A stretch of DNA of 64,000 bases from the NCBI RefSeq assembly GCF_030816235.1, contig NZ_JAUSXT010000001.1, positions 3,224,001 to 3,288,000 on the forward strand, given 5' to 3'. Below, piece by piece: positions 51,122-59,382 of the stretch. Below the pieces are notes generated by a model. That model saw only the letters and a list, made by a program, of their open reading frames with translations. It made no database searches and was not told the DNA's origin. Numbering within the stretch: the stretch's first letter is position 1; every line of letters begins with the position of its first letter. The stretch is from Microbacterium sp. W4I4. GTDB taxonomy: Bacteria; Actinomycetota; Actinomycetes; Actinomycetales; Microbacteriaceae. Made by a program: the position numbers and the translations under genes.

Positions 51122-51543
51122 GGCTGCCCCTCGCGTGAGATGTGCTCGACGGTGTCGCCGGTGGTGTCGGGGTCGAGGCTGCGTGCGATGTCGGCCTGGC
51201 TGACGATGCCCACCAGCCGCTGCTCGTCGATCACGGGCACCCGCCGCACCTGGTGCTCGCGCATGAGCTCGAGCACGCTCGCGATGTCGTCGTCGGCCTG
51301 AGCGGTCAGGGGCGAGCCCTCCGCGAACCGTCCGGCGTTGGTGGTGTCGGGGTCGTAGCCGTCGGCGATGCCTTTCACGACGATGTCGCGGTCGGTCAGC
51401 ATCCCCTTGAGTCGTCCGTCCTCGCCGCAGATGGGCAGTGCGCCCACGTCGAGATCGCGCATCAGCTCGGCGGCGATCGTGAGAGCGTCGTTCTCTCCGA
51501 CGCACTGGGCGCCCGCGGTCATGATGTCGCGCGTCAGGGTCAT
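51118..51543 (-). CDS. CBS-domain pair protein
   Basis: 141 residues, two tandem CBS motifs (IMTAGAQCVGENDALTIAAELM, LKGMLTDRDIVVKGIA; SVLELMREHQVRRVPVIDEQRLVGIVSQADIARSL). Stand-alone CBS pairs bind adenosine nucleotides and often serve as energy or stress sensors. First gene of an operon with the FHA gene, read from a GTCAAC-class promoter at 51635. Confidence 0.9.
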   Translation of the reverse strand: MTLTRDIMTAGAQCVGENDALTIAAELMRDLDVGALPICGEDGRLKGMLTDRDIVVKGIADGYDPDTTNAGRFAEGSPLTAQADDDIASVLELMREHQVRRVPVIDEQRLVGIVSQADIARSLDPDTTGDTVEHISREGQP

Positions 51544-51596
51544 GGCCCTGCTCCTCTCCTGCCTTTTCGGCGTTCGTTTCCTGTCGTCTGGTCACG

Positions 51597-51635
51597 ACGC
51601 TAGCCAGAGCTCTCTCCGACGCTAATGGGGTTGAC
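51597..51635 (-). promoter_or_regulatory. GTCAAC-27-nAnnnT promoter, site 2 (CBS-FHA operon)
   Basis: On the minus strand, GTCAACCCC (51635-51627) and -10 TAGCGT (51602-51597) with 27 nt after GTCAAC. It is back to back with site 3; the two GTCAACCCC motifs form an inverted repeat 16 bp apart. Confidence 0.75.
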
Positions 51636-51651
51636 AGCGCCCTGCATGCTC

Positions 51652-51690
51652 GTCAACCCCCTTCTCGCAGGCGCAGGAGACGGCCACCCT
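51652..51690 (+). promoter_or_regulatory. GTCAAC-27-nAnnnT promoter, site 3
   Basis: GTCAACCCCC (51652-51661) and -10-like CACCCT (51685-51690), upstream of the 34-residue membrane peptide gene and DUF6766 gene. Confidence 0.65.
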
Positions 51691-51746
51691 TCAGAGGCGG
51701 ACGAGCTCCGCAGGGGCCGGTGGTCCCGAGGACGAGAGGACCGGAG

Positions 51747-51851
51747 ATGCAGCAGAATCCGAGTGGCGCCCTGACGATGTTCTGGATCTGGATGGGCACG
51801 GTCATCGTCGGCTTCCTGGCGATGATCGTGATCCTCGTGAGCGGCAGGTGA
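51747..51851 (+). CDS. 34-residue membrane peptide
   Basis: ATG 51747 to TGA 51851 encodes a peptide with one hydrophobic helix (MFWIWMGTVIVGFLAMIVIL) after a polar MQQNPSGALT. AGAGGA lies upstream. It ends just before the DUF6766 gene, so the two are probably translated together. Function unknown. Confidence 0.65.
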   Translation: MQQNPSGALTMFWIWMGTVIVGFLAMIVILVSGR

Positions 51852-51856
51852 GTCGG

Positions 51857-52534
51857 ATGCTTCGCACGCTGCGTGACAACGCGTTGAGTCTGTTCTTCTT
51901 GGCCCTGTTCGTGCTGGCGCTGTTCGGGCAGTCGATCGCGGGATTCCTGAGGACGAACGAGGAGCTGTCTCAGCACGCGATGCCTCAACAGGGATATCTC
52001 GAGTTCGTCTTCTCCAGCGACTTCGTCGTCGACGTCGCGGAGAACTGGCAGTCCGAGTTCCTGCAGTTCCTGCTGTTCATCGTCGCGACCGTCTGGCTCG
52101 TGCAGCGCGGCTCACCGGAGTCGAAGCAGCCGGGTGACGAGGGAGCAAGCAGCGACAAGGATCAGAAGGTCGGACCGTACGCCCCGGAGGATGCACCCGC
52201 GGGAGCGAAAGTCACGGGCTGGCGTCGCGTGGTGTACGAGAACTCCCTCGCCATCGTGATGGGGGCGATCTTCTTCGTGTCCTGGCTGATGCAGTCGCTC
52301 AGCGGCGTGGTCGTGATGAATCAGGAGAACGCCGAGCACGGCGAGGCACCGCTGACCTGGCTGCAGTATGTGGCATCGCCGGAATTCTGGGATCGCACGC
52401 TCCAGAACTGGCAGAGCGAGTTCCTCGCGGTCGGGACGATGGTGACGTTCTCGATCTTCCTGCGCCAGCGCTCGTCCGCGGAGTCGAAGCCGGTCGGCGC
52501 GCCGCACGTGGTGTCGTCGGAGTCGTCCGAGTGA
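51857..52534 (+). CDS. DUF6766 membrane protein
   Basis: About 225 residues from ATG 51857 (AGGTGAG just upstream); GTG 51848 overlapping the previous stop is possible. Four hydrophobic helices are arranged in two similar halves (NALSLFFLALFVLALFGQSI ... WQSEFLQFLLFIVATVWLVQRGS; NSLAIVMGAIFFVSWLMQSL ... WQSEFLAVGTMVTFSIFLRQRSS). The repeat shows an internal duplication. Function unknown; the family is widespread in actinobacteria. Confidence 0.82.
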   Translation: MLRTLRDNALSLFFLALFVLALFGQSIAGFLRTNEELSQHAMPQQGYLEFVFSSDFVVDVAENWQSEFLQFLLFIVATVWLVQRGSPESKQPGDEGASSDKDQKVGPYAPEDAPAGAKVTGWRRVVYENSLAIVMGAIFFVSWLMQSLSGVVVMNQENAEHGEAPLTWLQYVASPEFWDRTLQNWQSEFLAVGTMVTFSIFLRQRSSAESKPVGAPHVVSSESSE

Positions 52535-52546
52535 CGCGGCGGGGGA

Positions 52547-52855
52547 TCACTCCCCGTCGAGGTGCTCCTCCAGCAGCATGATGCCGCCGCTGGAGTTCGC
52601 CGAATGCGCCATCGCGGTGATCCACTCGGCGCTCAGTTCCGGGCTGTCCGGGTCGCCGAACACGAATCGGAGCGGGATCGAGGGGTGCAGCCAGATCGTC
52701 GTGCGCCCGGGGTTCTCATCGCTCGGGTGCCGCCACGACAGGGTGAAGCTCTCGTTGCGCCGCAGTTTCGTGGCGATCACCACTTTCAGGTGCGCGAGAG
52801 CCCGATCTTCGATGACGATCGGCTCCGGGTCGTTTCCATAGAACAGCTGGCCCAT
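52547..52855 (-). CDS. DUF7882-type protein, paralogue 1
   Basis: 102 residues: MGQLFYGNDPEPIVIEDRAL, LKVVIATKLRRNESFTLSWRH, TTIWLHPSIPLRFVF and WITAMAHSANSSGGI. The family is small, cytoplasmic and common in Microbacteriaceae, sometimes mislabelled as DNA ligase. It is divergent from its paralogue at 52936. The start is fixed by a leaderless arrangement: TAACCT ends 7 nt before the ATG within an 18-bp palindrome. Confidence 0.8.
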   Translation of the reverse strand: MGQLFYGNDPEPIVIEDRALAHLKVVIATKLRRNESFTLSWRHPSDENPGRTTIWLHPSIPLRFVFGDPDSPELSAEWITAMAHSANSSGGIMLLEEHLDGE

Positions 52856-52873
52856 GGGGCTAAGGTTAGCCCC
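52856..52873. promoter_or_regulatory. 18-bp palindrome at the DUF7882 start
   Basis: GGGGCTAAGGTTAGCCCC, directly adjoining the start codon at 52855. It contains the minus-strand -10 TAACCT, so a protein bound here would block that promoter. Confidence 0.6.
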
Positions 52874-52935
52874 GACGGCCCGTGCGGGCCAGGCATACTC
52901 CTAGTCCACGACGAAGAGAGGGCGCGGGCGAGATC

Positions 52936-53271
52936 ATGGGAAAGTTCATCTATGACGCCTCGGTCAAGACCGACATCGAGGACCGGGCGCTCACACATCT
53001 GCAGCTCGTGATCTCGGCGAAGCTGCGCCGCGGGGAGCCGTTCCCGTTCAGCTGGCGGGAGGACCCGAGTGTCGGCGGCGGACGCACGACCGTCTGGGTG
53101 CACGCCGGCAGCTCGCTGGTCTTCAAGTACTTCGGCAGTCGTCAGCCGGCCATCAATCGTGCGTGGATCGAGGCGCTCGCCTTCACCGCCAACACCCCGA
53201 GCGGGCTGCATCTCGTTCCGGAGCCGCCCGAGGACCAGGTTCCCGGTCCCGAGGTGCACAACGGCGTCTGA
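52936..53271 (+). CDS. DUF7882-type protein, paralogue 2
   Basis: 111 residues: MGKFIYDASVKTDIEDRAL, LQLVISAKLRRGEPFPFSWRE, TTVWVHAGSSLVFKYFG and WIEALAFTANTPSGLHL. It shares the whole domain plan with the divergent gene at 52547, so the two arose by duplication. ATG 52936 begins the conserved MGK block. Function unknown. Confidence 0.8.
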   Translation: MGKFIYDASVKTDIEDRALTHLQLVISAKLRRGEPFPFSWREDPSVGGGRTTVWVHAGSSLVFKYFGSRQPAINRAWIEALAFTANTPSGLHLVPEPPEDQVPGPEVHNGV

Positions 53272-53319
53272 CGCCTCAGCTTCCGTCCGCCCTTCCCATA
53301 GGCAGGGACCCCCTCTCTC

Positions 53320-53358
53320 GTCAACCCCCGCGCGCCCCGGGCCTCGTACTCGTAGCGT
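53320..53358 (+). promoter_or_regulatory. GTCAAC-27-nAnnnT promoter, site 4
   Basis: GTCAACCCCC (53320-53329) and -10 TAGCGT (53353-53358), 64 bp upstream of the SRPBCC gene. The bases around the -10 (CGTAGCGTCGGAG) resemble those of site 2. Confidence 0.75.
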
Positions 53359-53383
53359 CGGAGGCGACGAGAGGAATGGACGT

Positions 53384-53848
53384 ATGGAGAAGGTCACTGC
53401 CGAGATCGAGGTGGATGCCCCCGTGCACCGTGTCTACGAGCGGTGGGCGCGTCTGGAGGAGCTGCCGTCATTCATGTCGATGGTCGAGGAGGTGACGCGC
53501 ACCGGTGGTGAAGACGTCACCCACTGGGTCGTCCGAGTCGCGGGGGTGCGTCGCGAGTTCGACGCCCGCACGACCGAGCTGGTTCCCGACGAGAGGATCT
53601 CGTGGGCGAGCATCGACGAGGAGATGCACGCCGGCACCGTGCGCTTCATGCCGATCGACGCCGAACGCACACGCGTCGCCGTCGAGCTCGGCTGGGCGCC
53701 GAAGTCGTTCGTCGAGAAGGCCGGAGCGGCGCTGAACATCGATCGAGCGGCGATCGAGGCCGATCTCCGCCACTTCAAGGAGCAGATCGAGGACGACGCA
53801 TCCGGCGCGGACTTCGTCGAAGGACGCGATCCCGACCTGCTGATCTGA
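53384..53848 (+). CDS. SRPBCC-family (polyketide cyclase-like) protein
   Basis: 154 residues, a START/SRPBCC hydrophobic-cavity fold (VTAEIEVDAPVHRVYERWARLEELPSFMS; TTELVPDERISWASIDE; TRVAVELGWAPKSFVEKAG). Such cyclase/dehydrase-like proteins with this N-terminus are common in actinobacterial stress regions, sometimes near membrane-lipid genes. ATG 53384 follows AGAGGA. First gene of an operon with an LLM oxidoreductase and a GH13 enzyme. Confidence 0.85.
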   Translation: MEKVTAEIEVDAPVHRVYERWARLEELPSFMSMVEEVTRTGGEDVTHWVVRVAGVRREFDARTTELVPDERISWASIDEEMHAGTVRFMPIDAERTRVAVELGWAPKSFVEKAGAALNIDRAAIEADLRHFKEQIEDDASGADFVEGRDPDLLI

Positions 53849-53870
53849 TCCGGCGGCGGGTGATGCGCTG

Positions 53871-54830
53871 ATGACGAGCATCGGGTTCCACGCCTCGCAC
53901 GAACAGCGCGCCCCGAGCCGGCTGCTGCGCGATGTCGTGCGCGCGCAGCAGGTCGGATTCGACGAGGTGATGTGCTCCGACCACATGGCACCCTGGCTGA
54001 CCGCCCAGGGCGAGTCCGGTTTCGCGTGGTCCTGGCTGGGCGCGGCGCTGGCGACCACCACGGTGCCGATCGGCGTGGTGACCGCCCCGGGACAGCGGTA
54101 TCACCCGACGGTGCTCGCCCAGGCGGCAGCCACGCTGGAGGAGATGTTCCCCGGGCGGTTCTGGGCGGCGCTCGGCAGCGGAGAGGCGCTGAACGAGCAC
54201 GTCACCGGCGTCCCCTGGCCGAGCAAGCAGGAGCGGGATGCCCGGTTGCTGGCGTGCGCCACGGTGATGCGGAGGCTGCTGTCGGGGCAGAGGGTGAGCG
54301 TCGACGGGCCGGTGCGCGTTCATGACGCGCGGCTGTGGAGTCTTCCGGCCACGCCGCCCCCGCTGCGCGCGGCCGCGATCAGCCCGCACACGGCGACGCT
54401 GGTCGCCCCCTGGGCCGACGGCCTCATCACCGTCGGCGCCGATCCGGCATCCACCCGCGAGACGAGGGAGGCCTTCCGGGATGCCGGTGGTCGGGGGCCT
54501 CTGCTGCTGCAGATCCATCTGAGTCTCGAGGACTCGGACGAGGGCGCCCTGGCGTCGGCGCACGAGCAGTGGGCGCAGGCGACCGTGCCGCCGGAGCTGA
54601 TGTGGGAGCTCGAGCAGCCCGAGGACTTCGAGGAGTTCGCCCGTCCGACCGAGGACCGGCTGCGCCAGAGCATCGTCATCGGCTCGAACGCGGGCGAGGT
54701 CGCCGGGCGGATCGCCGCCGCCGCGTCGGGCTTCGACGCGGTGTTCCTGCACCAGGTCGGGCCGGATCAGTCCGCATTCCTGGACCGATGCGAGGCCGAG
54801 CTGCTTCCGGCGCTGCGGAGGATGCTGTGA
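53871..54830 (+). CDS. LLM-class flavin/F420-dependent oxidoreductase (TIGR03885-like)
   Basis: 319 residues, luciferase-like TIM barrel (IGFHASHEQRAPSRLLRDVVRAQQVGFDEVMCSDHMAPW; RFWAALGSGEALNEHVTG). The sub-group is regularly encoded beside a GH13 trehalose-synthase-like gene, as here. The substrate is unknown. Its stop overlaps the start of the next gene (GTGA). Confidence 0.87.
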   Translation: MTSIGFHASHEQRAPSRLLRDVVRAQQVGFDEVMCSDHMAPWLTAQGESGFAWSWLGAALATTTVPIGVVTAPGQRYHPTVLAQAAATLEEMFPGRFWAALGSGEALNEHVTGVPWPSKQERDARLLACATVMRRLLSGQRVSVDGPVRVHDARLWSLPATPPPLRAAAISPHTATLVAPWADGLITVGADPASTRETREAFRDAGGRGPLLLQIHLSLEDSDEGALASAHEQWAQATVPPELMWELEQPEDFEEFARPTEDRLRQSIVIGSNAGEVAGRIAAAASGFDAVFLHQVGPDQSAFLDRCEAELLPALRRML

Positions 54831-56467
54831 ATCCCGCAGACACCAGTGACCTGTGGTGGCGCACCTCGGTGATCTACTGCCTCGACGTCGAGACCTTCCA
54901 GGACTCGGACGGAGACGGCTGTGGGGATTTTCCCGGACTCTCCCGGCGCATCGACGACCTCGCGGCCCTGGGTGTGACCTGCATCTGGCTGATGCCCTTC
55001 CAGCCCACCCCGAACCGCGACGACGGCTATGACATCTCCGACTTCTACGGTGTGGATCGACGGCTCGGCGACCTCGGTCACGTGACCGACATGATCCGGA
55101 TCGCCCACAACCGCGGCATCCGGGTCGTCATGGACCTCGTGGTCAATCACACCTCCGATCGGCATCCGTGGTTCGTCTCGGCTCGTCGCTCCCGCGACTC
55201 GAGGCACCGCGACTACTACGTGTGGCGCGACCGCCCGCCGAGGGGCGAGCAGAAGGTGGTCTTCCCCGGCGAGGAGTCCAGCGTGTGGGAATTCGACGAA
55301 CGCACCCGTCAGTACTTCCAGCACAGCTTCTACCGGCACCAGCCCGACCTGAACCTCGCCAACCCGCAGGTGCGGGCGGAGATCGCCCGCGTCATCGGTT
55401 TCTGGCTCGGACTCGGAATCGACGGGTTCCGGGTGGATGCGGTGCCCTTCCTCATCACGCGCGAGGGCATCGCCGACACGCACGACCCGCATTCCTTCCT
55501 GAGGGAGCTTCACCGCTGCGCGGGAAGGCGCCAGGGATCCGCTCTGCTTCTCGGAGAGGTGGGCCTGCCGCACGAGGACCAGATCGAGTACTTCGGCGAG
55601 GGGGGCACCGAGCTGGACATGCAGTTCGACTTCCTCACCGCCGAGACGATCTTCCTGGCGCTCGCGCGCCAGGAGGCCACACCGCTCGCCCGCGTGCTCG
55701 CCTCGCGGCCCCGGGTCGATGAGCGCCAGGGCTGGGCGATGTTCCTGCGAAACCACGACGAGCTGTCGCTGGAGCTGCTGAGCGAGAAGGAGCGCGAAGA
55801 GGTGTTCGCGGCCTTCGCGCCCGAAGAGCACCAGCGCGTCTACGGCCGCGGGATCGTGCGCAGACTCGCGCCGATGCTCGACGACGACCCGCGCAGGCTC
55901 CGCCTCGCGTACAGCTTGCTGTTCTCCCTGCCCGGAGCGCCGATGCTCTTCTACGGCGAGGAGATCGGCATGGGAGAGCTCGACGGGGACCTCGGCCGCG
56001 AGGCGGTGCGCGGACCCATGCAGTGGGATGCCGGACCCAAGGGCGGCTTCACGACCGCCCGGCGCTCACGCCGCCGCATCGCCACCGGAGGATACGGTCC
56101 TGCCCACGTGAATGTCCACGACCAGAGGCGCGACCCGGACTCACTGTGGTCGTTCATCTCCGTGCTCACCGCACGGTACCGCTCGACGCCGGAGATCGCG
56201 TGGGGCGACCTCGAAGTGCTCGATGCGGGGGACTCGCGCGTTCTCGTGCACGAGGCGACCTTCGGGGAGGTCAGCTTCATCGCACTGCACAATTTCTCCC
56301 CGGAGCCAGTGACCATCTCACTGAGGGAACTGCCCGAGGGGCGCACCGCCACCGTGCTGGTGGAGCATGCCGGAAGCACTCCCCAGGGCGAGCACACCCG
56401 CCAGCACCTGGGCGGCTACGGCTTCCGCTGGCTGCGGACGTCGGCGGCATCGGCATCCGCCGCCTGA
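54827..56467 (+). CDS. GH13 alpha-amylase family enzyme (trehalose synthase-like)
   Basis: About 546 residues from GTG 54827, overlapping the previous stop. All four GH13 regions are present: DLVVNHTS, GFRVDAVPF (nucleophile Asp), LLGEVG (acid/base Glu) and RNHDE. The pattern YCLDVETFQDSDGDGCGDFPGL resembles trehalose synthase and alpha-glucosidases. It is cytoplasmic (no signal peptide). Conversion of maltose to trehalose or hydrolysis of alpha-glucosides are both possible. A protective role under osmotic or drying stress fits the surrounding genes. Confidence 0.88.
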   Translation: MNPADTSDLWWRTSVIYCLDVETFQDSDGDGCGDFPGLSRRIDDLAALGVTCIWLMPFQPTPNRDDGYDISDFYGVDRRLGDLGHVTDMIRIAHNRGIRVVMDLVVNHTSDRHPWFVSARRSRDSRHRDYYVWRDRPPRGEQKVVFPGEESSVWEFDERTRQYFQHSFYRHQPDLNLANPQVRAEIARVIGFWLGLGIDGFRVDAVPFLITREGIADTHDPHSFLRELHRCAGRRQGSALLLGEVGLPHEDQIEYFGEGGTELDMQFDFLTAETIFLALARQEATPLARVLASRPRVDERQGWAMFLRNHDELSLELLSEKEREEVFAAFAPEEHQRVYGRGIVRRLAPMLDDDPRRLRLAYSLLFSLPGAPMLFYGEEIGMGELDGDLGREAVRGPMQWDAGPKGGFTTARRSRRRIATGGYGPAHVNVHDQRRDPDSLWSFISVLTARYRSTPEIAWGDLEVLDAGDSRVLVHEATFGEVSFIALHNFSPEPVTISLRELPEGRTATVLVEHAGSTPQGEHTRQHLGGYGFRWLRTSAASASAA

Positions 56468-56604
56468 GCCTCAGTCTCGTCGGTCTGGTCGTGCTCGTCG
56501 GGGTCGGCCGCCCCCGGATTCGCCACGTCCTCATCCACGGCGTCGTCGTCGGGTCGCTGCGGCTGCACGTGCTCCGGCATCATGCCCTGGTCGATGCCGC
56601 TCAT
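56416..56604 (-). CDS. Small acidic disordered protein
   Basis: 62 residues, very rich in Asp, Glu, Ala and Gln (DDDAVDEDVANPGAADPDEH). It starts at ATG 56604, overlapping the stop of the upstream acidic gene (ATGA), and its last 52 bp lie antisense to the end of the GH13 gene. No domain is recognised. It may be a hydrophilin-like stress protein. Confidence 0.55.
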   Translation of the reverse strand: MSGIDQGMMPEHVQPQRPDDDAVDEDVANPGAADPDEHDQTDETEAQAADADAADVRSQRKP

Positions 56605-56837
56605 GACCGTTCCTCGTCCTCGAGCACCGGCCCTGACGCGCCATCCGATCGCAGATCGTCCGGGGCATCGCCCGAGTGCTGTGCTCCGTCGCCCTCGGCG
56701 AGGTCTCCCTGGCCGTCCTCGCCCAGCTCCGCGTCGAGTGGCGCGTCGCCCTGACTGTCGGGCTGCAGATCGGGCCGGCCGACGACGGCGGCGTCCGGCT
56801 CGGGAGTGTCGCCGGCGGCATCCATGGAATCGGTCAT
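56601..56837 (-). CDS. Small acidic disordered protein
   Basis: 78 residues from ATG 56837, with AGAGGA 8-10 nt upstream (ATG 56843 is too close to it). About a third of residues are Asp, Glu or Gly (LDAELGEDGQGDLAEGDGAQ). No Cys or membrane segment. It is first in a two-gene operon with the gene at 56416 and is read from a GTCAAC-class promoter. Function unknown. Confidence 0.58.
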   Translation of the reverse strand: MTDSMDAAGDTPEPDAAVVGRPDLQPDSQGDAPLDAELGEDGQGDLAEGDGAQHSGDAPDDLRSDGASGPVLEDEERS

Positions 56838-56861
56838 CAGCATTTCCTCTCGTGATCTGCC

Positions 56862-56900
56862 AGTGTCCGGCGACCGTGGCGGAAGGGGCAGGGTGTTGAC
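56862..56900 (-). promoter_or_regulatory. GTCAAC-27-nAnnnT promoter, site 5 (acidic proteins)
   Basis: On the minus strand, GTCAACACCC (56900-56891) and -10 GACACT (56867-56862), 27 nt after GTCAAC. It is 63 bp from the start at 56837. Confidence 0.6.
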
Positions 56901-56963
56901 ATCCTCTGGAACGAGGGGTACCGACGCCGGCATCCCGGCCGCCTGCCTTCTCGGCCCGTGACT

Positions 56964-57002
56964 GTCAACCCCCTGGCCGCCTGCGAGCACATCGCCGAAG
57001 CT
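56964..57002 (+). promoter_or_regulatory. GTCAAC-27-nAnnnT promoter, site 6 (SDR gene)
   Basis: GTCAACCCCC (56964-56973) and -10-like GAAGCT (56997-57002), 77 bp before the SDR start. A more ordinary TTGACA-17-TACCGA pair lies at 56896-56924. Confidence 0.65.
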
Positions 57003-57040
57003 GTGCAGACCAGCTTCCGAGACGCGACGAGAGGTGCGAT

Positions 57041-57926
57041 ATGACCGACAGCACACCCGATCCACGCCACGAGCATCGCGAGGAGGGGTTTCCTCCGCAG
57101 GAGCAGGATCAGCCCGGGCACACCGGCAGAACCGCACCCACGCCGGATCACGGCGAGGACTCGTACACCGGCAATGACCGCCTTCACGGCAGGAAGGCCC
57201 TGATCACCGGGGGTGACTCCGGGATCGGCCGTGCGGTGGCGATCGCGTTCGCACGCGAAGGCGCCGACGTCGCGATCGTGCATCTTCCGGAGGAGCAGAA
57301 AGGACGCCGACACCACGGTCGGGCTCATCGAAAAGGCAGGCCGGACCGGACTCAGCCTTCCCGGCGACCTGCGAGAGGAGTCGTTCGCCACCGACGCCGT
57401 ACGGCAGGCGCGAGAGCGACTCGGGGGACTCGACGTGCTGGTGCTCAACGCCGGATACCAGCACGACATCGACGGTTTCGGGTCGCTGGTGACCGAGGAT
57501 ATGCGCCGGGTCTTCGACACGAACCTCTGCGGCACGATCTTCACAGCACGGGCGGCCTACCCGGACCTCGAGCCAGGTGCCAGCATCATCGTCACCGCAT
57601 CCATTCAGGCCTACAACCCTTCGCCGGGGCTCATCGACTACGCCATGACCAAAGCGGCGCAGGTCGCATTCGTGAAGGCCCTCGCCGAGGAGGCGGGCAA
57701 GCGCGGCATCCGCGTCAACGCCGTCGCCCCCGGGCCGATCTGGACGCCGCTGATCCCCGCCACCGGCTGGGATGACGAGAAGATCGCGAGCTTCGGCGCG
57801 GACACCCCGCTCGGCCGGGCAGGGCAGCCGGCGGAGCTCGCCGGCGCCTACGTGTATCTGGCCTCGTCCGAATCCTCGTACACCTCGGGCAGCGTCGTCG
57901 CTGTGACAGGAGGAAAACCGCTGTGA
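57041..57926 (+). pseudogene. SDR-family oxidoreductase (YghA/glucose-dehydrogenase-like), frameshifted
   Basis: A 50-residue polar N-terminus ([20 protein letters not shown]) precedes the Rossmann motif [23 protein letters not shown], then IVHLPEEQK. The frame breaks at 57302-57303 and resumes as [14 protein letters not shown], with LNAGYQ and the catalytic YAMTKAA. Removing one G from the GG restores a 294-residue protein of the type found in stress-induced actinobacterial genes. The stop overlaps the next start (GTGA). It is either a sequencing error or a very recent mutation. Confidence 0.85.
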
Positions 57927-58237
57927 GCACGCTGATCTCCGACCCTCCGAGCGCCTCGACGCCGCACGGCGACTGGGAGCTGACCCCCATCGGCCGCGGC
58001 AGCTGGCGCATCTGCGATCTTGCACGACGTCAGGCCGACGCGGACTGCCTGATCGCCTATGTCGAGCGCAACACCACCGGATCCCTCGATGTGCTGTGGC
58101 TGCGCCGGCCGTGTCCGCGCAGCACGCGCTTCCATGATTTCGACGAGCTGTACGCCGCGCTCGATGCGGCTGTCGCCGCAGCATCCGATCGATCCGCCTC
58201 TCCGTCGCCGATCCGGCACCTGCCTCCCCGCCGCTGA
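57923..58237 (+). CDS. Hypothetical protein following the SDR gene
   Basis: 104 residues from GTG 57923, coupled to the SDR stop. The central part (WELTPIGRGSWRICDLARRQADADCLIAYVER; VLWLRRPCPRSTRFHDFDELYAALDAA) looks like a small alpha/beta domain. The ends are disordered. Family not recognised. Confidence 0.7.
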   Translation: MSTLISDPPSASTPHGDWELTPIGRGSWRICDLARRQADADCLIAYVERNTTGSLDVLWLRRPCPRSTRFHDFDELYAALDAAVAAASDRSASPSPIRHLPPRR

Positions 58238-58338
58238 GCGGGCCCCGAGTCCTTCCGCCGCACCCGCCGCCGCCGACCCTCCCCCCGACCGGCGGCGGGA
58301 GCGGCGGAAGTGGTGGTGCACGGGCGTAGCCTCGGTGC

Positions 58339-59379
58339 ATGACTGATCTGTGCGCGCTGCTCGGCATCCGGCATCCGATCGTGCTCGCCCCCTTCGGCGG
58401 GCTGTCCTCCGTGGCGCTCACGACAGCGGTGAGCGCGGCCGGCGGGCTCGGGTCGTACGGGCTGTACGGCTACGACGCGGACCGGATCTGCACGACGGCG
58501 GCAGCGTTGCGCGGATCCGGTCCGTACGCGCTCAACATCTGGCTGCCGACCGGCGATGAGGTCATACCCGGTCCCGAGCACGACACCTATGCGGCGGCGC
58601 TCGCGGACTTCTTCGCCGAGGTCGGGATCGAACCGCCAGCGCGGCCCGAACGGTATCTGCCGCCGCTCGATGAGCAGCTGGATGCGATCTGGGAAGCCGC
58701 ACCGGCCGTGCTCAGCGTGGTGTTCGGCGTGCCTTCGGCCGGGATCGTAGAGGAGGCGCACCGCCGGGGCATCCGCGTTCTCGGCACAGCCACCACGGTC
58801 GCCGAGGCCGTCGCGCTGGAAGCAGGAGGAGTCGACGCCGTCGTCGCGACCGGCGCCGAGGCCGCGGGGCACAGGGTGTCGTTCCTGAAACCGGCGGAGG
58901 CGTCGCTGGTCGGGCTGGTCTCGCTCGTGCCTCAGGTGGCGGATGCCGTCAGCATCCCGGTCATCGCCGCCGGGGGCATCGGCGATCGTCGAGGCGTCGC
59001 CGCGGCGTTCGCGCTCGGCGCCTCGGGTGTGCAGGTGGGCACATCGTTCCTCGCCACGGCGGAGTCCGCCGCGAACGATGCGCACCGGGCCGCCATCCGC
59101 TCGACATCGGCGGATGGCAGTGTGCTCACGCGGGCGATGAGCGGGCGTCTCGCGCGAGGAGCCCGCAACCGCGCGGTCACCGCGATCGAGGAGTCCGGAG
59201 CGATCGCGCCGTTCCCCGCGCAGAACTGGCTGACCGGCCGCTTCCGCGCCGTCGCCGGGAAGCGCGGTCTCGGCGAGCTGCAGTCGCTGTGGCTCGGGCA
59301 GTCCGCGCCGCTCGCGCGGTGGGATGCCGCAGCCGAGGTCTTCGCCGAGCTGCTGGCGGGCGTGCCCGCGGTCGACTGA
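58339..59379 (+). CDS. Nitronate monooxygenase-like flavoprotein
   Basis: 346 residues, FMN TIM barrel of the 2-nitropropane dioxygenase group: HPIVLAPFGG, LSVVFGVPS, GVDAVVATGAEAAGHR, PVIAAGGIGDRRGVAAAFALGASGVQVGTSFL. It oxidises nitronates or related acids in the cytoplasm. The mRNA is probably leaderless: TAGCCT ends 6 nt before the ATG. Convergent with purU. Confidence 0.88.
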   Translation: MTDLCALLGIRHPIVLAPFGGLSSVALTTAVSAAGGLGSYGLYGYDADRICTTAAALRGSGPYALNIWLPTGDEVIPGPEHDTYAAALADFFAEVGIEPPARPERYLPPLDEQLDAIWEAAPAVLSVVFGVPSAGIVEEAHRRGIRVLGTATTVAEAVALEAGGVDAVVATGAEAAGHRVSFLKPAEASLVGLVSLVPQVADAVSIPVIAAGGIGDRRGVAAAFALGASGVQVGTSFLATAESAANDAHRAAIRSTSADGSVLTRAMSGRLARGARNRAVTAIEESGAIAPFPAQNWLTGRFRAVAGKRGLGELQSLWLGQSAPLARWDAAAEVFAELLAGVPAVD

Positions 59380-59382
59380 GAG

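Noticed and set aside
56896..56924. TTGACA-17-TACCGA as the main promoter of the SDR gene
   Set aside because: Kept only as a note: it is about 120 bp from the gene and overlaps, on the other strand, the GTCAAC motif of the acidic-protein operon, so its role is unclear.
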